From positions 62,001 to 126,000 of the forward strand of contig JBPYFJ010000153.1 of the NCBI GenBank assembly GCA_051985675.1: a DNA stretch of 64,000 nt, written 5' to 3'. Origin of the DNA: JAFAXD01 sp051985675 (GTDB lineage Bacteria > Pseudomonadota > Alphaproteobacteria > Rhizobiales > Xanthobacteraceae). Positions 17,689-25,880 of this stretch are shown here, piece by piece. The notes under the pieces are model-generated. The model worked only from the letters and a program-made list of their open reading frames with translations, did no database searches and had not been told where the DNA came from. The stretch's first letter is position 1. The number at the start of each line of letters is the position of its first letter. Position numbers and translations under genes: made by a program.

Positions 17689-18300
17689 ATGCGCCGCCTG
17701 ATGCTCCTGCGCCACGCCAAGTCAGACCGGCCAGCAGGAATGGCCGACCACGACCGGCCGCTCAACGGGCGCGGCCGGGACGAGGCGCCCTTGGTTGGCA
17801 CCTACCTGGCGCACAACGGGCTGGTTCCCGACCGCGTCCTGTGCTCGACCTCCGAACGCACGCGCGAGACCTGGGATCTCGTGGCCGGCTCGCTCGCGGA
17901 CGCCGTCACGCCCGCCAGCGCTTCCGCCGCGGCGCCTAGCGCACGCCCCGCGAAGACGGCGCGTAAGAAAGCCAGCCGGCCGCCCAAGCGGCCACCGGTC
18001 GATTTCGACGCGCGGCTCTACGCGGCGGAGCCGCAGACGATCCTGGCTCTCCTGCGCGAGACCCCGCCGAAGGTCCACTCGTTGCTGGTCGTCGGCCACA
18101 ACCCCGGCATTCACGAAGCCGCGCTGGCGTTGATCGCGTCGGGCGACGTCGAGGCGCGCGAGCGCCTGCACGAGAAGTTCCCGACCTCAGGGCTCGCCGT
18201 CATCGACTTTGCGCTCGATGAATGGACCAAGCTGCACGCGCGCTCGGGCCGGCTCGACCGATTCGTCACACCGCGCCAGTTGGCGGTCGAGCCCGAGTAG
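17689..18300 (+). CDS. sixA: SixA-type phosphohistidine phosphatase
   Basis: 203 residues from ATG 17689, which opens directly with MRRLMLLRHAKSDRP, the RHG motif carrying the catalytic His. A second core is CSTSERTRETWDL, and the second His is in VVGHNPGIHEAA. SixA dephosphorylates His-containing phosphotransfer domains or PTS proteins. Unusually, an Ala/Pro/Lys-rich insert (~83-112) separates the SERTRET region from the rest. The gene is in a row with the CPBP protease (11-base gap). Confidence 0.8.
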   Translation: MRRLMLLRHAKSDRPAGMADHDRPLNGRGRDEAPLVGTYLAHNGLVPDRVLCSTSERTRETWDLVAGSLADAVTPASASAAAPSARPAKTARKKASRPPKRPPVDFDARLYAAEPQTILALLRETPPKVHSLLVVGHNPGIHEAALALIASGDVEARERLHEKFPTSGLAVIDFALDEWTKLHARSGRLDRFVTPRQLAVEPE

Positions 18301-18311
18301 GTGCTGGCGAT

Positions 18312-18947
18312 ATGCCGTCGCGGCGGTTTGTGCCTCCGGCGATGCCGCTCTGGTTCGTCATGGCGTTGGCGGTGATGGTCGCCTCGCAGCTGCTACGGCT
18401 TCAGCAGACGGCACCGTGGGCGTGGCTTGGCTACGACTATGCGGGCCGGCTTGGCGCGCTGGCCGTGCTGTGGATCAGCCCCGCCGCCCGTGCCATCGCC
18501 TTCACGCCGCAACGGCGCGAGATCAGTGCTCTCGAAGCAGTCGCGTGGGCGATCGGTCTCGCGAGCGTCTACACGATCATCGACAGTCCGCTGCGCGGCG
18601 TGATCGATGGGATGGTTCCCAGTACCCGGATCAGCTCCTATCCGGCTTCGGCGGGCATTCTGCACGCCGTCGACATCACATTCGGTCTGGCATTGGTCGC
18701 GGTCCAGGAGGAACTGTATTTTCGCCGCTGCGCCCGCGCCGTGTTCGGCAACTGGCTTGGCGACGGCGCTGGCATGGTCATCGCCACGTCCCTGCTGTTT
18801 GCCGGCTATCACTGGTGGACCGGGCTTGGAAACGTGGTCACCGCCGGTTTGTTCGGGATTGGGGCGATGTGGCTCTACCGGCGCGCTGGCGCGTTGTGGC
18901 CGGCGGTGCTTTCGCATTACCTCGCCGACTTGTTGGCATTTGCCTGA
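18312..18947 (+). CDS. CPBP-family intramembrane metalloprotease
   Basis: 211 residues, six or seven hydrophobic segments. The family motifs are in order: EELYFRR (EExxxR), FAGYHWW (FxxxH) and LSHYLADL (HxxxN/D). The CPBP (CAAX protease and bacteriocin-processing) enzymes are Rce1-like glutamate-dependent membrane proteases. The substrate is unknown. The start at 18312 is chosen because longer starts overlap the phosphatase gene. Confidence 0.8.
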   Translation: MPSRRFVPPAMPLWFVMALAVMVASQLLRLQQTAPWAWLGYDYAGRLGALAVLWISPAARAIAFTPQRREISALEAVAWAIGLASVYTIIDSPLRGVIDGMVPSTRISSYPASAGILHAVDITFGLALVAVQEELYFRRCARAVFGNWLGDGAGMVIATSLLFAGYHWWTGLGNVVTAGLFGIGAMWLYRRAGALWPAVLSHYLADLLAFA

Positions 18948-19021
18948 ACGCGGGGTGCGCCCGCTTTCGACGCCAGGCCCATCCATGGCAATATCGGTCG
19001 TGACCTGGGAGGAGGTCAGCC

Positions 19022-19447
19022 ATGTTCAAACGCATTCTGGTTCCGGTCGACCTGACCGAGCCCGAGTTCGCCAAGCCGGCCATCGACACTGCCATCGAAC
19101 TCGCACGCGCATCCGGCGGCGTTGTCCGTGTCGTCAACGTTCTACCGATGACGCCGGTGATGCTCGCCGAGTATGTACCTGCTGATTTCGACGAGCAGCA
19201 GCGGCAGTCGGCGGAGGAAGCGATGGCGGTGCTTGCCAAGGAGAGCGGGCTTGAGGCCGCGCGCTTCTCGACCGTCGTGCGCCAAGGCGGCATTTATCAC
19301 GAAGTGCTGGAGGAGGCGAAGCTGTTGCCGGCCGATCTCATTGTGATGAGTTCGCACCGGCCGGCGATGAAGACCTACTTCCTCGGCTCGAACGCCGGGC
19401 ACGTCGTGCGCTACGCCAAGTGTTCGGTGCTGGTGGTGAGGCGATAG
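19022..19447 (+). CDS. Universal stress protein (UspA family)
   Basis: 141 residues, one Usp domain. FKRILVPVDLTEPEF at the start, and the ATP-binding end GSNAGHVVRYAKCSVLVVRR with the G-x2-G-x9-(S/T) spacing, are intact. GGGAGGAGG lies upstream. Such proteins respond to energy and oxidative stress; partners are not evident. Confidence 0.85.
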   Translation: MFKRILVPVDLTEPEFAKPAIDTAIELARASGGVVRVVNVLPMTPVMLAEYVPADFDEQQRQSAEEAMAVLAKESGLEAARFSTVVRQGGIYHEVLEEAKLLPADLIVMSSHRPAMKTYFLGSNAGHVVRYAKCSVLVVRR

Positions 19448-19521
19448 CCCTGGTCGGGGACGGCCACGCGCGAGCGAGGATCGGGCGGGTTGCCGTGTGA
19501 TTACACGCGCGCAGTAGCGCG

Positions 19522-19704
19522 CTACCCCGACCGGTGTGGAAACGAGCGTCGGCGCGCCTGCCTCGCCGACTTCCTGGTCTCGGCCAGCTTCGACCACTGG
19601 TCGGCGACGATCCGATATCTGACCTTCACGCCAGGATCGCTCGCCGCCTGCGCGAGTCGAGAGCACGCCTTCGCCTTCCGGCGGAATTCGCCACGGTCAA
19701 CCAT
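19522..19704 (-). CDS. Small helical protein, hypothetical
   Basis: 60 residues: MVDRGEFRRKAKACSRLAQA... followed by DPGVKVRYRIVADQWSKLAE. The pattern (basic/aromatic helix, Cys-x-x-hydrophobic-Ala, DPxxKxRY, ADQWxKLAE) is a short family common in Bradyrhizobium-type genomes, of unknown function. The other bases from 19448 to 19831 show no gene or strong signal. Confidence 0.5.
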   Translation of the reverse strand: MVDRGEFRRKAKACSRLAQAASDPGVKVRYRIVADQWSKLAETRKSARQARRRSFPHRSG

Positions 19705-19831
19705 GTCGACATAACGATCGGCACCAAACTTGGTTCGAGAAGGCCGGCGCCGATTCTCAATGGGTGCCTACACGCGACCGTCGGAACTCGGCTGCTTGAG
19801 CCCGCGTTGTTTTTCGACGCCAGGAGGTCAG

Positions 19832-21139
19832 ATGTCGAACGCTGCGGTTACTCTCATGGTCGCAGCGCCAAAAAAACGATCACCCGTACGCGGTGCAATT
19901 GCGCGCTACCGGCATGCGCGAAGGACGTTGCGGACGCCGGCTTCCCGTCAAAGCCGCCACGGCCTGGACTGGACCAATTTCTTCATTGCCGACCTGCAGA
20001 CGGGTTTCGGGACATTCGTTGCCTTCTACCTAGCCAGTCTCGGATGGTCACAGGCCGATGTTGGATTCGCGCTTGGGCTGAGTGGATTTGCCGGCGTGTT
20101 CGGCCAAATCCCCGGCGGCGCCTTGGCTGACGGCATGCCTTGGAAGCGCACGCTCGTCGCCGCCGGCGTGTCAATGATCTGCGCAGCGGCGCTCATCCTG
20201 GCCCTCTGGCCGACACCGGTCCTGGTGTTTGTGGCGGAGACGCTGCACGGCCTGAGTTCCGGGCTGATCATGCCGACCATCGCTGCCATCAGTCTGGGTT
20301 TGGTAGGACGGCGCGCGATGTCGCTGCGGACTGGTCGGAACTTTCGATTTTCAGCGGCCGGCACAGCGACGACGGCCCTCGCCTTGGGAACGATTGGCAG
20401 CCTGATTTCGGCGCGCGCCATTTTCCTGGTGGCAGCCGCCCTGTGTGCGCCCGCGTTGATCGCGCTCAGTCAGATTCGTAGCGACGAAATCGACTACCGG
20501 CGCGCCCGGAACGCGACCGCGGGCCAGGACGTCGTCAAATTCGCGCGCGTGATCGATCTCGCCAAGAACCGCAACCTGCTGCTGTTCGCCGCTTGCATCG
20601 TCCTGTTCCAATTCGCCAACGCATCGATTTTGCCACTTGTGAGCGAGGGCCTTGCGGCGCGAGGAACCGGCATGGGATCCGCGATGACATCCAGCCTTAT
20701 CGTTGGGCCGCAAATCGTCGTCGCTCTTCTGGCGCCGTGGATCGGCTACTACTCCGAAGCTTGGGGGCGCAAACCCTTGCTCCTGGTCGGTATTGGCTTG
20801 GAGGCAATCCGCGCCGCATTGTTCAGCTTTGTGACGGACGTTCCCGCGATGATGGCAATCCAGCTGCTGGACGGCGTGAGTGGCTCGATCATCAACGTAT
20901 TGTCGGTGTTGGTGATTGCCGACCTGACGGCCGGGACCGGCCGGTTCAATCTCGCGCAGGGCGTCCTTGGAGCGATGATTGGAGTTTCGGCTTCCACCAG
21001 CATCGCCCTCACCGGTGTCGTTTTTGACGCGTTCGGTCGTGGGGTCGGCTTCCTGGTCATCGGCGCCGTCGCGGCCGCGGCTACGGCGATGGTGTGGATG
21101 CTTCTACCGGAGACCAAGCCGGCGCAGTATCAGGACTAG
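19832..21139 (+). CDS. MFS transporter (12-helix)
   Basis: 435 residues from ATG 19832, chosen for AGGAGG five bases upstream; the longer frame from 19730 has no such site. A basic N-terminal stretch precedes about twelve membrane helices. GFALGLSGFAGVFGQIPGG and YYSEAWGRKPLLL fit the two halves' motif A and C-like regions. The transported compound is unknown. It is convergent with the Crp/Fnr gene. Confidence 0.8.
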   Translation: MSNAAVTLMVAAPKKRSPVRGAIARYRHARRTLRTPASRQSRHGLDWTNFFIADLQTGFGTFVAFYLASLGWSQADVGFALGLSGFAGVFGQIPGGALADGMPWKRTLVAAGVSMICAAALILALWPTPVLVFVAETLHGLSSGLIMPTIAAISLGLVGRRAMSLRTGRNFRFSAAGTATTALALGTIGSLISARAIFLVAAALCAPALIALSQIRSDEIDYRRARNATAGQDVVKFARVIDLAKNRNLLLFAACIVLFQFANASILPLVSEGLAARGTGMGSAMTSSLIVGPQIVVALLAPWIGYYSEAWGRKPLLLVGIGLEAIRAALFSFVTDVPAMMAIQLLDGVSGSIINVLSVLVIADLTAGTGRFNLAQGVLGAMIGVSASTSIALTGVVFDAFGRGVGFLVIGAVAAAATAMVWMLLPETKPAQYQD

Positions 21140-21229
21140 CGCTTCTCCGAGCTGCTATCTTCGGTGCGGAAAACGGCGTGTCATTTGACAAATCAGCCGG
21201 CGCATATTGAGGCGGAATGCCCGCGCGTC

Positions 21230-22000
21230 TCAGCTGGTGAGACCAATTTGCGCGGGAACCTCGACATAGTTCGACGGGAAAATTGACGGTTCGGGGCGCA
21301 GCTGCAAATAGGCCGGGTCGAACTCTGCAACCGACCGCAGCCGGTCCCAATCGTGCACGCGGACCTCGTTCGCCCGGAACGTGATCAAGCCGTCTTCGCG
21401 CAGACGTTTTAAACTCTTGTTCACATGCACCAGCGACAACCCGATCGCATCGGCCAGGTCCGATTGTGTTATCGGCAACTCATAGATTGCACCTTGGGCT
21501 CGGCCAATCGCCTGTAGTCGGATCCAGATCTCGCAGAGCAGATGGGCGATGCGCTGTTGGGCTGTGCGCCGTCCCAGACTGATGAGCCATTGCCGATAGA
21601 GAGCCGCATCGAGCATCGTGTCCCGCCAAAGAGCAAGCTCGATGCGCGGATACTTCCGCATTGCGTCGAAGATTTTCGGACGCGGGATCTCCGCTATCCG
21701 GGTATTGTTGAGCGCTGCCACGGCGTGATCCATTTTCCCGGTCAACAGCGCGCGCAGATCGCAGATGTCGCCAGGGATCAGAAAAGCCATTATCTGGCGC
21801 CGTCCCCCGCCCAACAGTTTATATCTGCAAGCAAACCCTTCAGTGATTAGGCTCAGTTCGTCAGGCCAATGGCCGTCGGCGACAATGTCCGTTCCTGCCT
21901 GCACATTGCGCAATCGAGCAGGCATCGATTGCAAAACATCGATTTCCGGTTCAGACAACTGGATAAAGTGCGCGAGTTTGCGCGCGAAAGACGCTGGCAT
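21230..22000 (-). CDS. Crp/Fnr-family transcriptional regulator
   Basis: 256 residues from ATG 22000. A cyclic-nucleotide-binding fold (~10-130; GFACRYKLLGGGRRQIMAFL, PGDICDL) is joined by a long helix to an HTH_Crp domain with recognition region ITQSDLADAIGLSLVHVNKS. No N-terminal Cys cluster for an Fe-S centre is present, so it is not a classical oxygen-sensing Fnr. This subgroup is abundant in Bradyrhizobium, ligand unknown. Upstream frames extending to 22384 have shadow-like composition. Confidence 0.85.
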   Translation of the reverse strand: MPASFARKLAHFIQLSEPEIDVLQSMPARLRNVQAGTDIVADGHWPDELSLITEGFACRYKLLGGGRRQIMAFLIPGDICDLRALLTGKMDHAVAALNNTRIAEIPRPKIFDAMRKYPRIELALWRDTMLDAALYRQWLISLGRRTAQQRIAHLLCEIWIRLQAIGRAQGAIYELPITQSDLADAIGLSLVHVNKSLKRLREDGLITFRANEVRVHDWDRLRSVAEFDPAYLQLRPEPSIFPSNYVEVPAQIGLTS

Positions 22001-22062
22001 TGCCCTGCACCCTTCCGCAGGCAGTAACGGAACGACGTGTCCACAATCGCTGCGATCCGGAC

Positions 22063-22287
22063 TCACGCCGGCTTCTTGAGGCCGGTGAGGACTTGCGCGC
22101 GCATTTCGGTGGCGTTGCGCACGCCCCTGCTTGCGACCTTTACGATCTCCTTGGCGAGGATCTCCGTGATCGGGTCGTTGCGATCCGTAAGCTTCAAGTC
22201 GTCCAGAAGGTCCTCGTAAGCGCGCCCCATGGATGCAACGGTCTCGGGATCGAAGGCGGTATCCTTGAACAGGCGATAAATTGCCAT
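22063..22287 (-). CDS. Small conserved hypothetical protein
   Basis: 74 residues, soluble and helical: MAIYRLFKDTAFDPETVASM, then DDLKLTDRNDPITEILAKEI and a C-terminal Lys pair. The text is typical of a short protein found across Bradyrhizobium-like genomes with no assigned function. It lies between the Crp/Fnr gene (start 22000) and an A/T-rich gap. Confidence 0.65.
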   Translation of the reverse strand: MAIYRLFKDTAFDPETVASMGRAYEDLLDDLKLTDRNDPITEILAKEIVKVASRGVRNATEMRAQVLTGLKKPA

Positions 22288-22337
22288 TTCCCATCATCTC
22301 TTCGTGCCGCCCGCGACGCCCCTGCTGGCGCGGCTGA

Positions 22338-22373
22338 ACCGCCAAAAAGAAATAACACGGCTTATTTGGCGGT
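22338..22373. promoter_or_regulatory. Inverted repeat upstream of the 74-residue gene
   Basis: ACCGCCAAA at 22338-22346 and TTTGGCGGT at 22365-22373 form a perfect 9-base inverted repeat with an 18-base A/T-rich centre, 51 bases before the ATG of the gene at 22063-22287. It could be a regulator binding site; no regulator is assigned. Confidence 0.35.
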
Positions 22374-22519
22374 CGGTCAAACATATAATCGTCCGTCTAT
22401 TCAGCAGAAAATGCCGATGGCTCAATTGACTGGTTTCACTGTTCGATAACGTAAGGCATATTCTACTCATTGGAGGTATACGACCTAAAAGGCGTTTAGC
22501 GTGCCCTTAGTGCCATTGA

Positions 22520-22556
22520 CTTATAAAATGTAAGTGAATAATTTTACTCATTATTC
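22520..22556. promoter_or_regulatory. A/T-rich inverted repeats upstream of the RHH gene
   Basis: Two adjacent inverted repeats, CTTA-N7-TAAG (22520-22534) and GAATAAT-N7-ATTATTC (22536-22556), stand in a stretch much richer in A/T than the surroundings. They end 18 bases before the start of a ribbon-helix-helix protein. Such proteins commonly bind short repeats at their own promoters, so autoregulation is a reasonable inference. Confidence 0.4.
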
Positions 22557-22574
22557 GCTTTGGCGAGGGTCATC

Positions 22575-22820
22575 ATGGGCGAACTAACTCGTGGCGAACG
22601 GCTGCAGATCATGCTGACCAACGGAGAATTGGCGGCAGTCGACGACTGGCGTTTCCGCAAGAGAATGCCAAGCCGCGCGTCTGCGGTGCGCGAACTCCTG
22701 AAACGGGGATTGCAGGCCGAAGGCTTCACCCTGGCAGAGAGCGGAAGCAAGTCCAAGGACTACGGGGTGATTGCAGCGCCCAAGAGCGCCGCGCGAAAAT
22801 CGACGCAAGTCGCAAGGTAG
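22575..22820 (+). CDS. Ribbon-helix-helix-like small protein
   Basis: 81 residues from ATG 22575 (GCGAGGG upstream); a TTG at 22560 is possible. GERLQIMLTNGELAAVDDWR followed by RMPSRASAVRELLKRGL has the strand-helix-helix layout of CopG/MetJ-type DNA-binding proteins. The tail is Lys/Ser/Ala-rich. No toxin gene follows, so it is more likely a stand-alone regulator than an antitoxin. Confidence 0.6.
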   Translation: MGELTRGERLQIMLTNGELAAVDDWRFRKRMPSRASAVRELLKRGLQAEGFTLAESGSKSKDYGVIAAPKSAARKSTQVAR

Positions 22821-22913
22821 TCCGTAGTGCCTTTCCCAGTACTGAAGCGCGGGGCATGTTCCACTTCCAGAATGCCTTGCAGCTCGCCGGCGCCCGTCTT
22901 GGTGTTGATCTAA

Positions 22914-23060
22914 TCAGCGTCCGCTAAGACGGCGCATGACGGCTAGCGGCTCCATCTCGGCAAGCCGCATGTAATTTTTCGCGAGGGCGATGTGGCGAGA
23001 TCGCGCGTAAGGATCGAGCTCACGTCCCGCGGAGGCAATCTCTTGCCTCACCCACTCCAA
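22914..23060 (-). CDS. Possible short protein or fragment
   Basis: A 48-residue reading frame from a TTG (23060) ends at TGA (22914-22916). The text EWVRQEIASAGRELDPYARS then HIALAKNYMRLAEMEPLAVM looks protein-like, more so than the other frames here. It could be a short gene or the tail of a decayed one: the frame is open upstream to a TGA just before 23110 without an ATG. The rest of the 22821-23304 gap holds no gene I can support, apart from a hairpin at 23114-23147. Confidence 0.35.
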   Translation of the reverse strand: MEWVRQEIASAGRELDPYARSRHIALAKNYMRLAEMEPLAVMRRLSGR

Positions 23061-23113
23061 ATGGTTTCGCGCCCGGGAGAGGTTGGAGCCATTCGTACGT
23101 CTTCAAACGCAGA

Positions 23114-23147
23114 GTCTCCGACGTTCGGCACGCCAAACGTCGGAGAC
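23114..23147. terminator. Hairpin, possible terminator
   Basis: GTCTCCGACGTT and AACGTCGGAGAC form a perfect 12-base stem with a 10-base loop. No T-run follows on either strand, so it may be an intergenic palindrome instead of a classical terminator. It lies upstream of the possible short gene ending at 22914 and downstream of the DUF1236 gene. Confidence 0.4.
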
Positions 23148-23304
23148 CAGTCCATTCACGCTGATCTATTCAGTCGTGTCACGACTCCCGGCCGACGATC
23201 TCCGTCACGGTCGCGGTTGATGACGACCGTCTTATCCATGTCGGCAACTGGGTCGCAAGGGTAGATAGGGCGAAATGACGCCCAGGATTCACACGTCGCC
23301 GCCG

Positions 23305-23769
23305 TTATTCGATGATTTCGATCACTCGACGCGACGACGGTTCCACAAGACCGATATGGTTGTCTGAGTAGACGTAACGATACTCGCTCAAACCTGGGCC
23401 CCATTCGGTTGGCACAGCCGACAACTCGACGTCCGCCGGCAAAGTGGTCCCGACGGAAATGTGCTCCCTGGCCTGGTAGGGCCTGACCGGATGTTGCGCA
23501 GCGTATTGCTTGATCCGAACACGTTGTTCGGGAGCGAGCGTCACCGCCCGGTTAGGGCTTCGTTGACCTTGAACTTGGCCCTGTACCGCCTTGGTGTTAC
23601 CGGAAGGTGTTCCGCCGATTTGCGAGCTGTCACCGGTACGAGGTGCTTGCTTGACTTGATCCCCGGCGCCGGCAGGTGAATTTTGCGGTGCGTTGTTAAT
23701 GGTCTGCGCGCACACCGCGCTCGAAACAATTGTCGCAAGTGCGGAGACAAGTAGAAGCTTCTTTTTCAT
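23305..23769 (-). CDS. DUF1236-domain exported protein
   Basis: 154 residues: signal peptide (MKKKLLLVSALATIVSSAVCA), a Gln/Asn/Gly/Ser-rich disordered region to ~75, then the DUF1236 core PADVELSAVPTEWGPGLSEY with YVYSDNHIGLVEPSSRRVIE at the end. The family is almost confined to Bradyrhizobium-like bacteria and has no known activity. An EcfG-type promoter with a full-consensus match precedes it, making it a likely envelope-stress gene. Confidence 0.8.
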   Translation of the reverse strand: MKKKLLLVSALATIVSSAVCAQTINNAPQNSPAGAGDQVKQAPRTGDSSQIGGTPSGNTKAVQGQVQGQRSPNRAVTLAPEQRVRIKQYAAQHPVRPYQAREHISVGTTLPADVELSAVPTEWGPGLSEYRYVYSDNHIGLVEPSSRRVIEIIE

Positions 23770-23807
23770 TTAGAACTCCTGGCTAGTGGTCTCGCCCCTG
23801 GAGCACC

Positions 23808-23833
23808 AACGAGCGGCAACTCGGAGCAGTTCC
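23808..23833 (-). promoter_or_regulatory. EcfG-type general-stress promoter
   Basis: On the minus strand GGAAC-N17-CGTT, an exact match to the EcfG consensus, ending 38 bases before the ATG of the DUF1236 gene. Confidence 0.65.
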
Positions 23834-23958
23834 CCGTTCGGCACGGGTCTGCGCGCATGCCTATTAAATAAGACATAGAACGCAGCTCCAAGCTCGTTCC
23901 CTCCTCGATCCTGAGCGCAAAGGCGGCGTGCCTCGCCGCGGTCGAGCGGTTTCTCTTG

Positions 23959-23983
23959 GGAACTCTGGTCCCGATCCTGAGTT
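23959..23983 (+). promoter_or_regulatory. Candidate EcfG-type promoter of the topoisomerase gene
   Basis: GGAAC-N16-AGTT, one mismatch in the -10 half, 23 bases before the GTG start of the type IB topoisomerase gene. Confidence 0.45.
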
Positions 23984-24006
23984 GCTAATGCCGCAGAGGT
24001 CGCGCC

Positions 24007-25152
24007 GTGAGTCTCATTTCATCAGGAGCTAACATCAGCGCGGGGGACAAACCCGCACCTCACCGGCTGTCACCTGCCAGAGCCGTGGCTCGACGGCTCG
24101 GATTACGGTACGTCGAGCAGGGCGAACTGACGTGGCGGCGAGCGCGGCGGGGCAAAGGGTTCGCCTACTTGCGCGAGGACGGCTCCGTTATCCGACACTC
24201 GCTCACCATACGCCGTCTGACCGCGCTTGCGGTTCCTCCCGCCTATGACGATGTGCGCTACGCCGCCGACGCCGCCGCGCATTTGCAGGCAATCGGACGC
24301 GACACCGCGGGCCGCCTGCAATACCGTTATCACCCCGCGTGGCAGAAGGTGCGCGAGACCCGCAAAGCGCGCCGATTGCTGCGGCTCGCAGAGGCGCTGC
24401 CGAAAATCCGCCGCAGCGTCGCACAACACCTGTCAGGCAGCGAACCCACCCGGGAGCTGGCATTCGCCGCCGTCATTGAACTGATCGCACGCAGCGCAAT
24501 CCGGCCGGGCAACGACGATTACACCAAGAAGCATCGTTCGCATGGGGCGACGACCCTGCTCAGGTCGCACGTCTCGGTCGACGGTGCGGCGCTCAGACTC
24601 ACGTTCCGGGCCAAGGGCAACAAACTGGTGCAAAAGGACGTCGTTGCGCCGCACCTCGCCGCTGCAATCACCGTGCTGCAGCAGCTGCCGGGCCGCCGAT
24701 TGTTCCAATATCGCGACGACGCCGGCGCCGTTCAGCCGGTCAAATCCGCGCAGGTCAATCAGTTTCTGCGGGAGATCGCGGGCGCGAAGATATCGCTAAA
24801 GGATTTTCGCACGTTGTTGGCGTCCGTGGCCGCGCTGGACGTATTGGCCCGCACGGCGCCGGCCGCGAGTGCGCGCAAGCGCCGCACCCAGGTGCTGGAC
24901 GCGGTCCGCGCCACCGCCAAGCAGCTCGCCAACACGCCCGCGATCTGTCGCAAGAGCTACGTGCACGAAGCGGTCGTGACGGCATTCGAGGACGGCGTGC
25001 TCGAACGGTTTGCTGCCACCTTGCGTGGGTGCCGCTCGCAAGCGCGGCGCGAGCAGGTCCTGGCTCGGGTGATCGCGAGCATGGACGTTAGAGGCACGCC
25101 TCAAAACGTCGGACCGGCGCACGCAGCAGCGCCGCGCGGAAATGCACAATAA
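24007..25152 (+). CDS. DNA topoisomerase IB (poxvirus/bacterial type)
   Basis: 381 residues from a GTG with GAGGT upstream. The N-terminal domain (~25-110) includes GELTWRRARRGKGFAYLRED. The catalytic domain has the Arg in DYTKKHRSHGATTL, the Lys in FRAKGNK, a second Arg in LKDFRTLLAS and the nucleophile Tyr in CRKSYVHEAV. Such enzymes relax supercoils by a 3'-phosphotyrosine nick without ATP. It is paired with a DUF6496 gene 11 bases downstream inside the stress block, so a role in DNA protection under stress is likely. Confidence 0.88.
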   Translation: MSLISSGANISAGDKPAPHRLSPARAVARRLGLRYVEQGELTWRRARRGKGFAYLREDGSVIRHSLTIRRLTALAVPPAYDDVRYAADAAAHLQAIGRDTAGRLQYRYHPAWQKVRETRKARRLLRLAEALPKIRRSVAQHLSGSEPTRELAFAAVIELIARSAIRPGNDDYTKKHRSHGATTLLRSHVSVDGAALRLTFRAKGNKLVQKDVVAPHLAAAITVLQQLPGRRLFQYRDDAGAVQPVKSAQVNQFLREIAGAKISLKDFRTLLASVAALDVLARTAPAASARKRRTQVLDAVRATAKQLANTPAICRKSYVHEAVVTAFEDGVLERFAATLRGCRSQARREQVLARVIASMDVRGTPQNVGPAHAAAPRGNAQ

Positions 25153-25163
25153 GGAGAGCGGTC

Positions 25164-25364
25164 ATGCCCAAGACAGCAAAACGCCGATATTCGCGCAGCG
25201 CCGGCCGGGACGTTGAAAGCGAAATGCGCCGATACAAGCGCGGCACAGCCAAGAGTGGTCGCGGCGGAAAAGGCGGAAAGGTGAAGAGCCGAAAGCAGGC
25301 AATCGCCATCGGCCTGTCCAAGGCGCGCAAGAAAGGAAAGAAAGTTCCGAAAAAGAAATCATGA
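25164..25364 (+). CDS. DUF6496-family small basic protein
   Basis: 66 residues, about a third Lys/Arg. It begins MPKTAKRRYSRSAGRDVESE, continues with KSGRGGKGGKVKSRKQAIAI and ends in Lys-rich repeats. The composition resembles histone H1-like tails, which suggests nucleic-acid binding. It follows the topoisomerase by 11 bases and is probably cotranscribed, which fits a chromosome-protection role. No experimental function is known to me. Confidence 0.8.
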   Translation: MPKTAKRRYSRSAGRDVESEMRRYKRGTAKSGRGGKGGKVKSRKQAIAIGLSKARKKGKKVPKKKS

Positions 25365-25420
25365 GCAGGGGTATCCAGCAGGCAGCGAGTGCTGCATCGC
25401 ATTGACGCCGCGCTCGCAAT

Positions 25421-25627
25421 CTAGTCGAGTGCCAACAGGTATTTGCCGAGGATCTGCACCAGGTCATCGGCAGCGTCCTTGGTAATGTAGAGCGATTTTG
25501 ACTCAGCGCCGAGGCTTGCAACTGATGTCACCACCAAGACTTTGATTTCAACATCCCCCGACGCGCCAGCACCCTGCGTCCTTGGGCCGACGTTTTCAAT
25601 ATGCACGATCGACGGTCCATCCTTCAT
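25421..25627 (-). CDS. Small hypothetical protein
   Basis: 68 residues: MKDGPSIVHIENVGPRTQGA, a hydrophobic beta-like stretch (EIKVLVVTSVASL) and a helical end (ITKDAADDLVQILGKYLLAL). Soluble, no signal peptide. Family not recognised. It is convergent with the DUF6496 gene. Confidence 0.5.
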   Translation of the reverse strand: MKDGPSIVHIENVGPRTQGAGASGDVEIKVLVVTSVASLGAESKSLYITKDAADDLVQILGKYLLALD

Positions 25628-25642
25628 GGCAAAGCGTGCGTC

Positions 25643-25846
25643 CTAGGGACGACGAAGGCGACGCGATGCTGCGTAAGCCATCAGGTTAAAAACAGGTGCA
25701 CTCGCGAATGGGCGATTGCTCTCGTTTCGCGTGACCGTCGGAGCAATCGAAACGCCGGCTCCCCTGTCGACGACGCCCTCGCGGCGTCGAGCCTCGATTT
25801 CACGTCGGACTCGCCAGTCAATGAGGTTCGTCACATTGTCGATCAT
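25643..25846 (-). CDS. Doubtful small ORF
   Basis: 67 residues beginning MIDNVTNLIDWRVRREIEAR, plausible at first, but with a composition that becomes shadow-like and no ribosome binding site. Listed because it would otherwise leave an unexplained gap between two small genes on the same strand. Confidence 0.3.
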   Translation of the reverse strand: MIDNVTNLIDWRVRREIEARRREGVVDRGAGVSIAPTVTRNESNRPFASAPVFNLMAYAASRRLRRP

Positions 25847-25880
25847 GACGTCTTAACGCGGAAAGGATTACGTAGGATCA

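Noticed and set aside
21176..21190. TGTCATTTGACA palindrome as a Crp/Fnr or Pho site
   Set aside because: Spacing fits neither TGTGA-N6-TCACA, TTGAT-N4-ATCAA nor direct Pho repeats, and it lies between two gene ends.
22575..22820. RHH protein as antitoxin of a toxin-antitoxin pair
   Set aside because: No toxin-like frame follows on the same strand; the next bases hold no gene of suitable size.
22992..23264. 90-residue plus-strand frame
   Set aside because: Ser/Arg/Thr-rich text without family likeness, crossing a perfect hairpin; the other strand reads more like protein.
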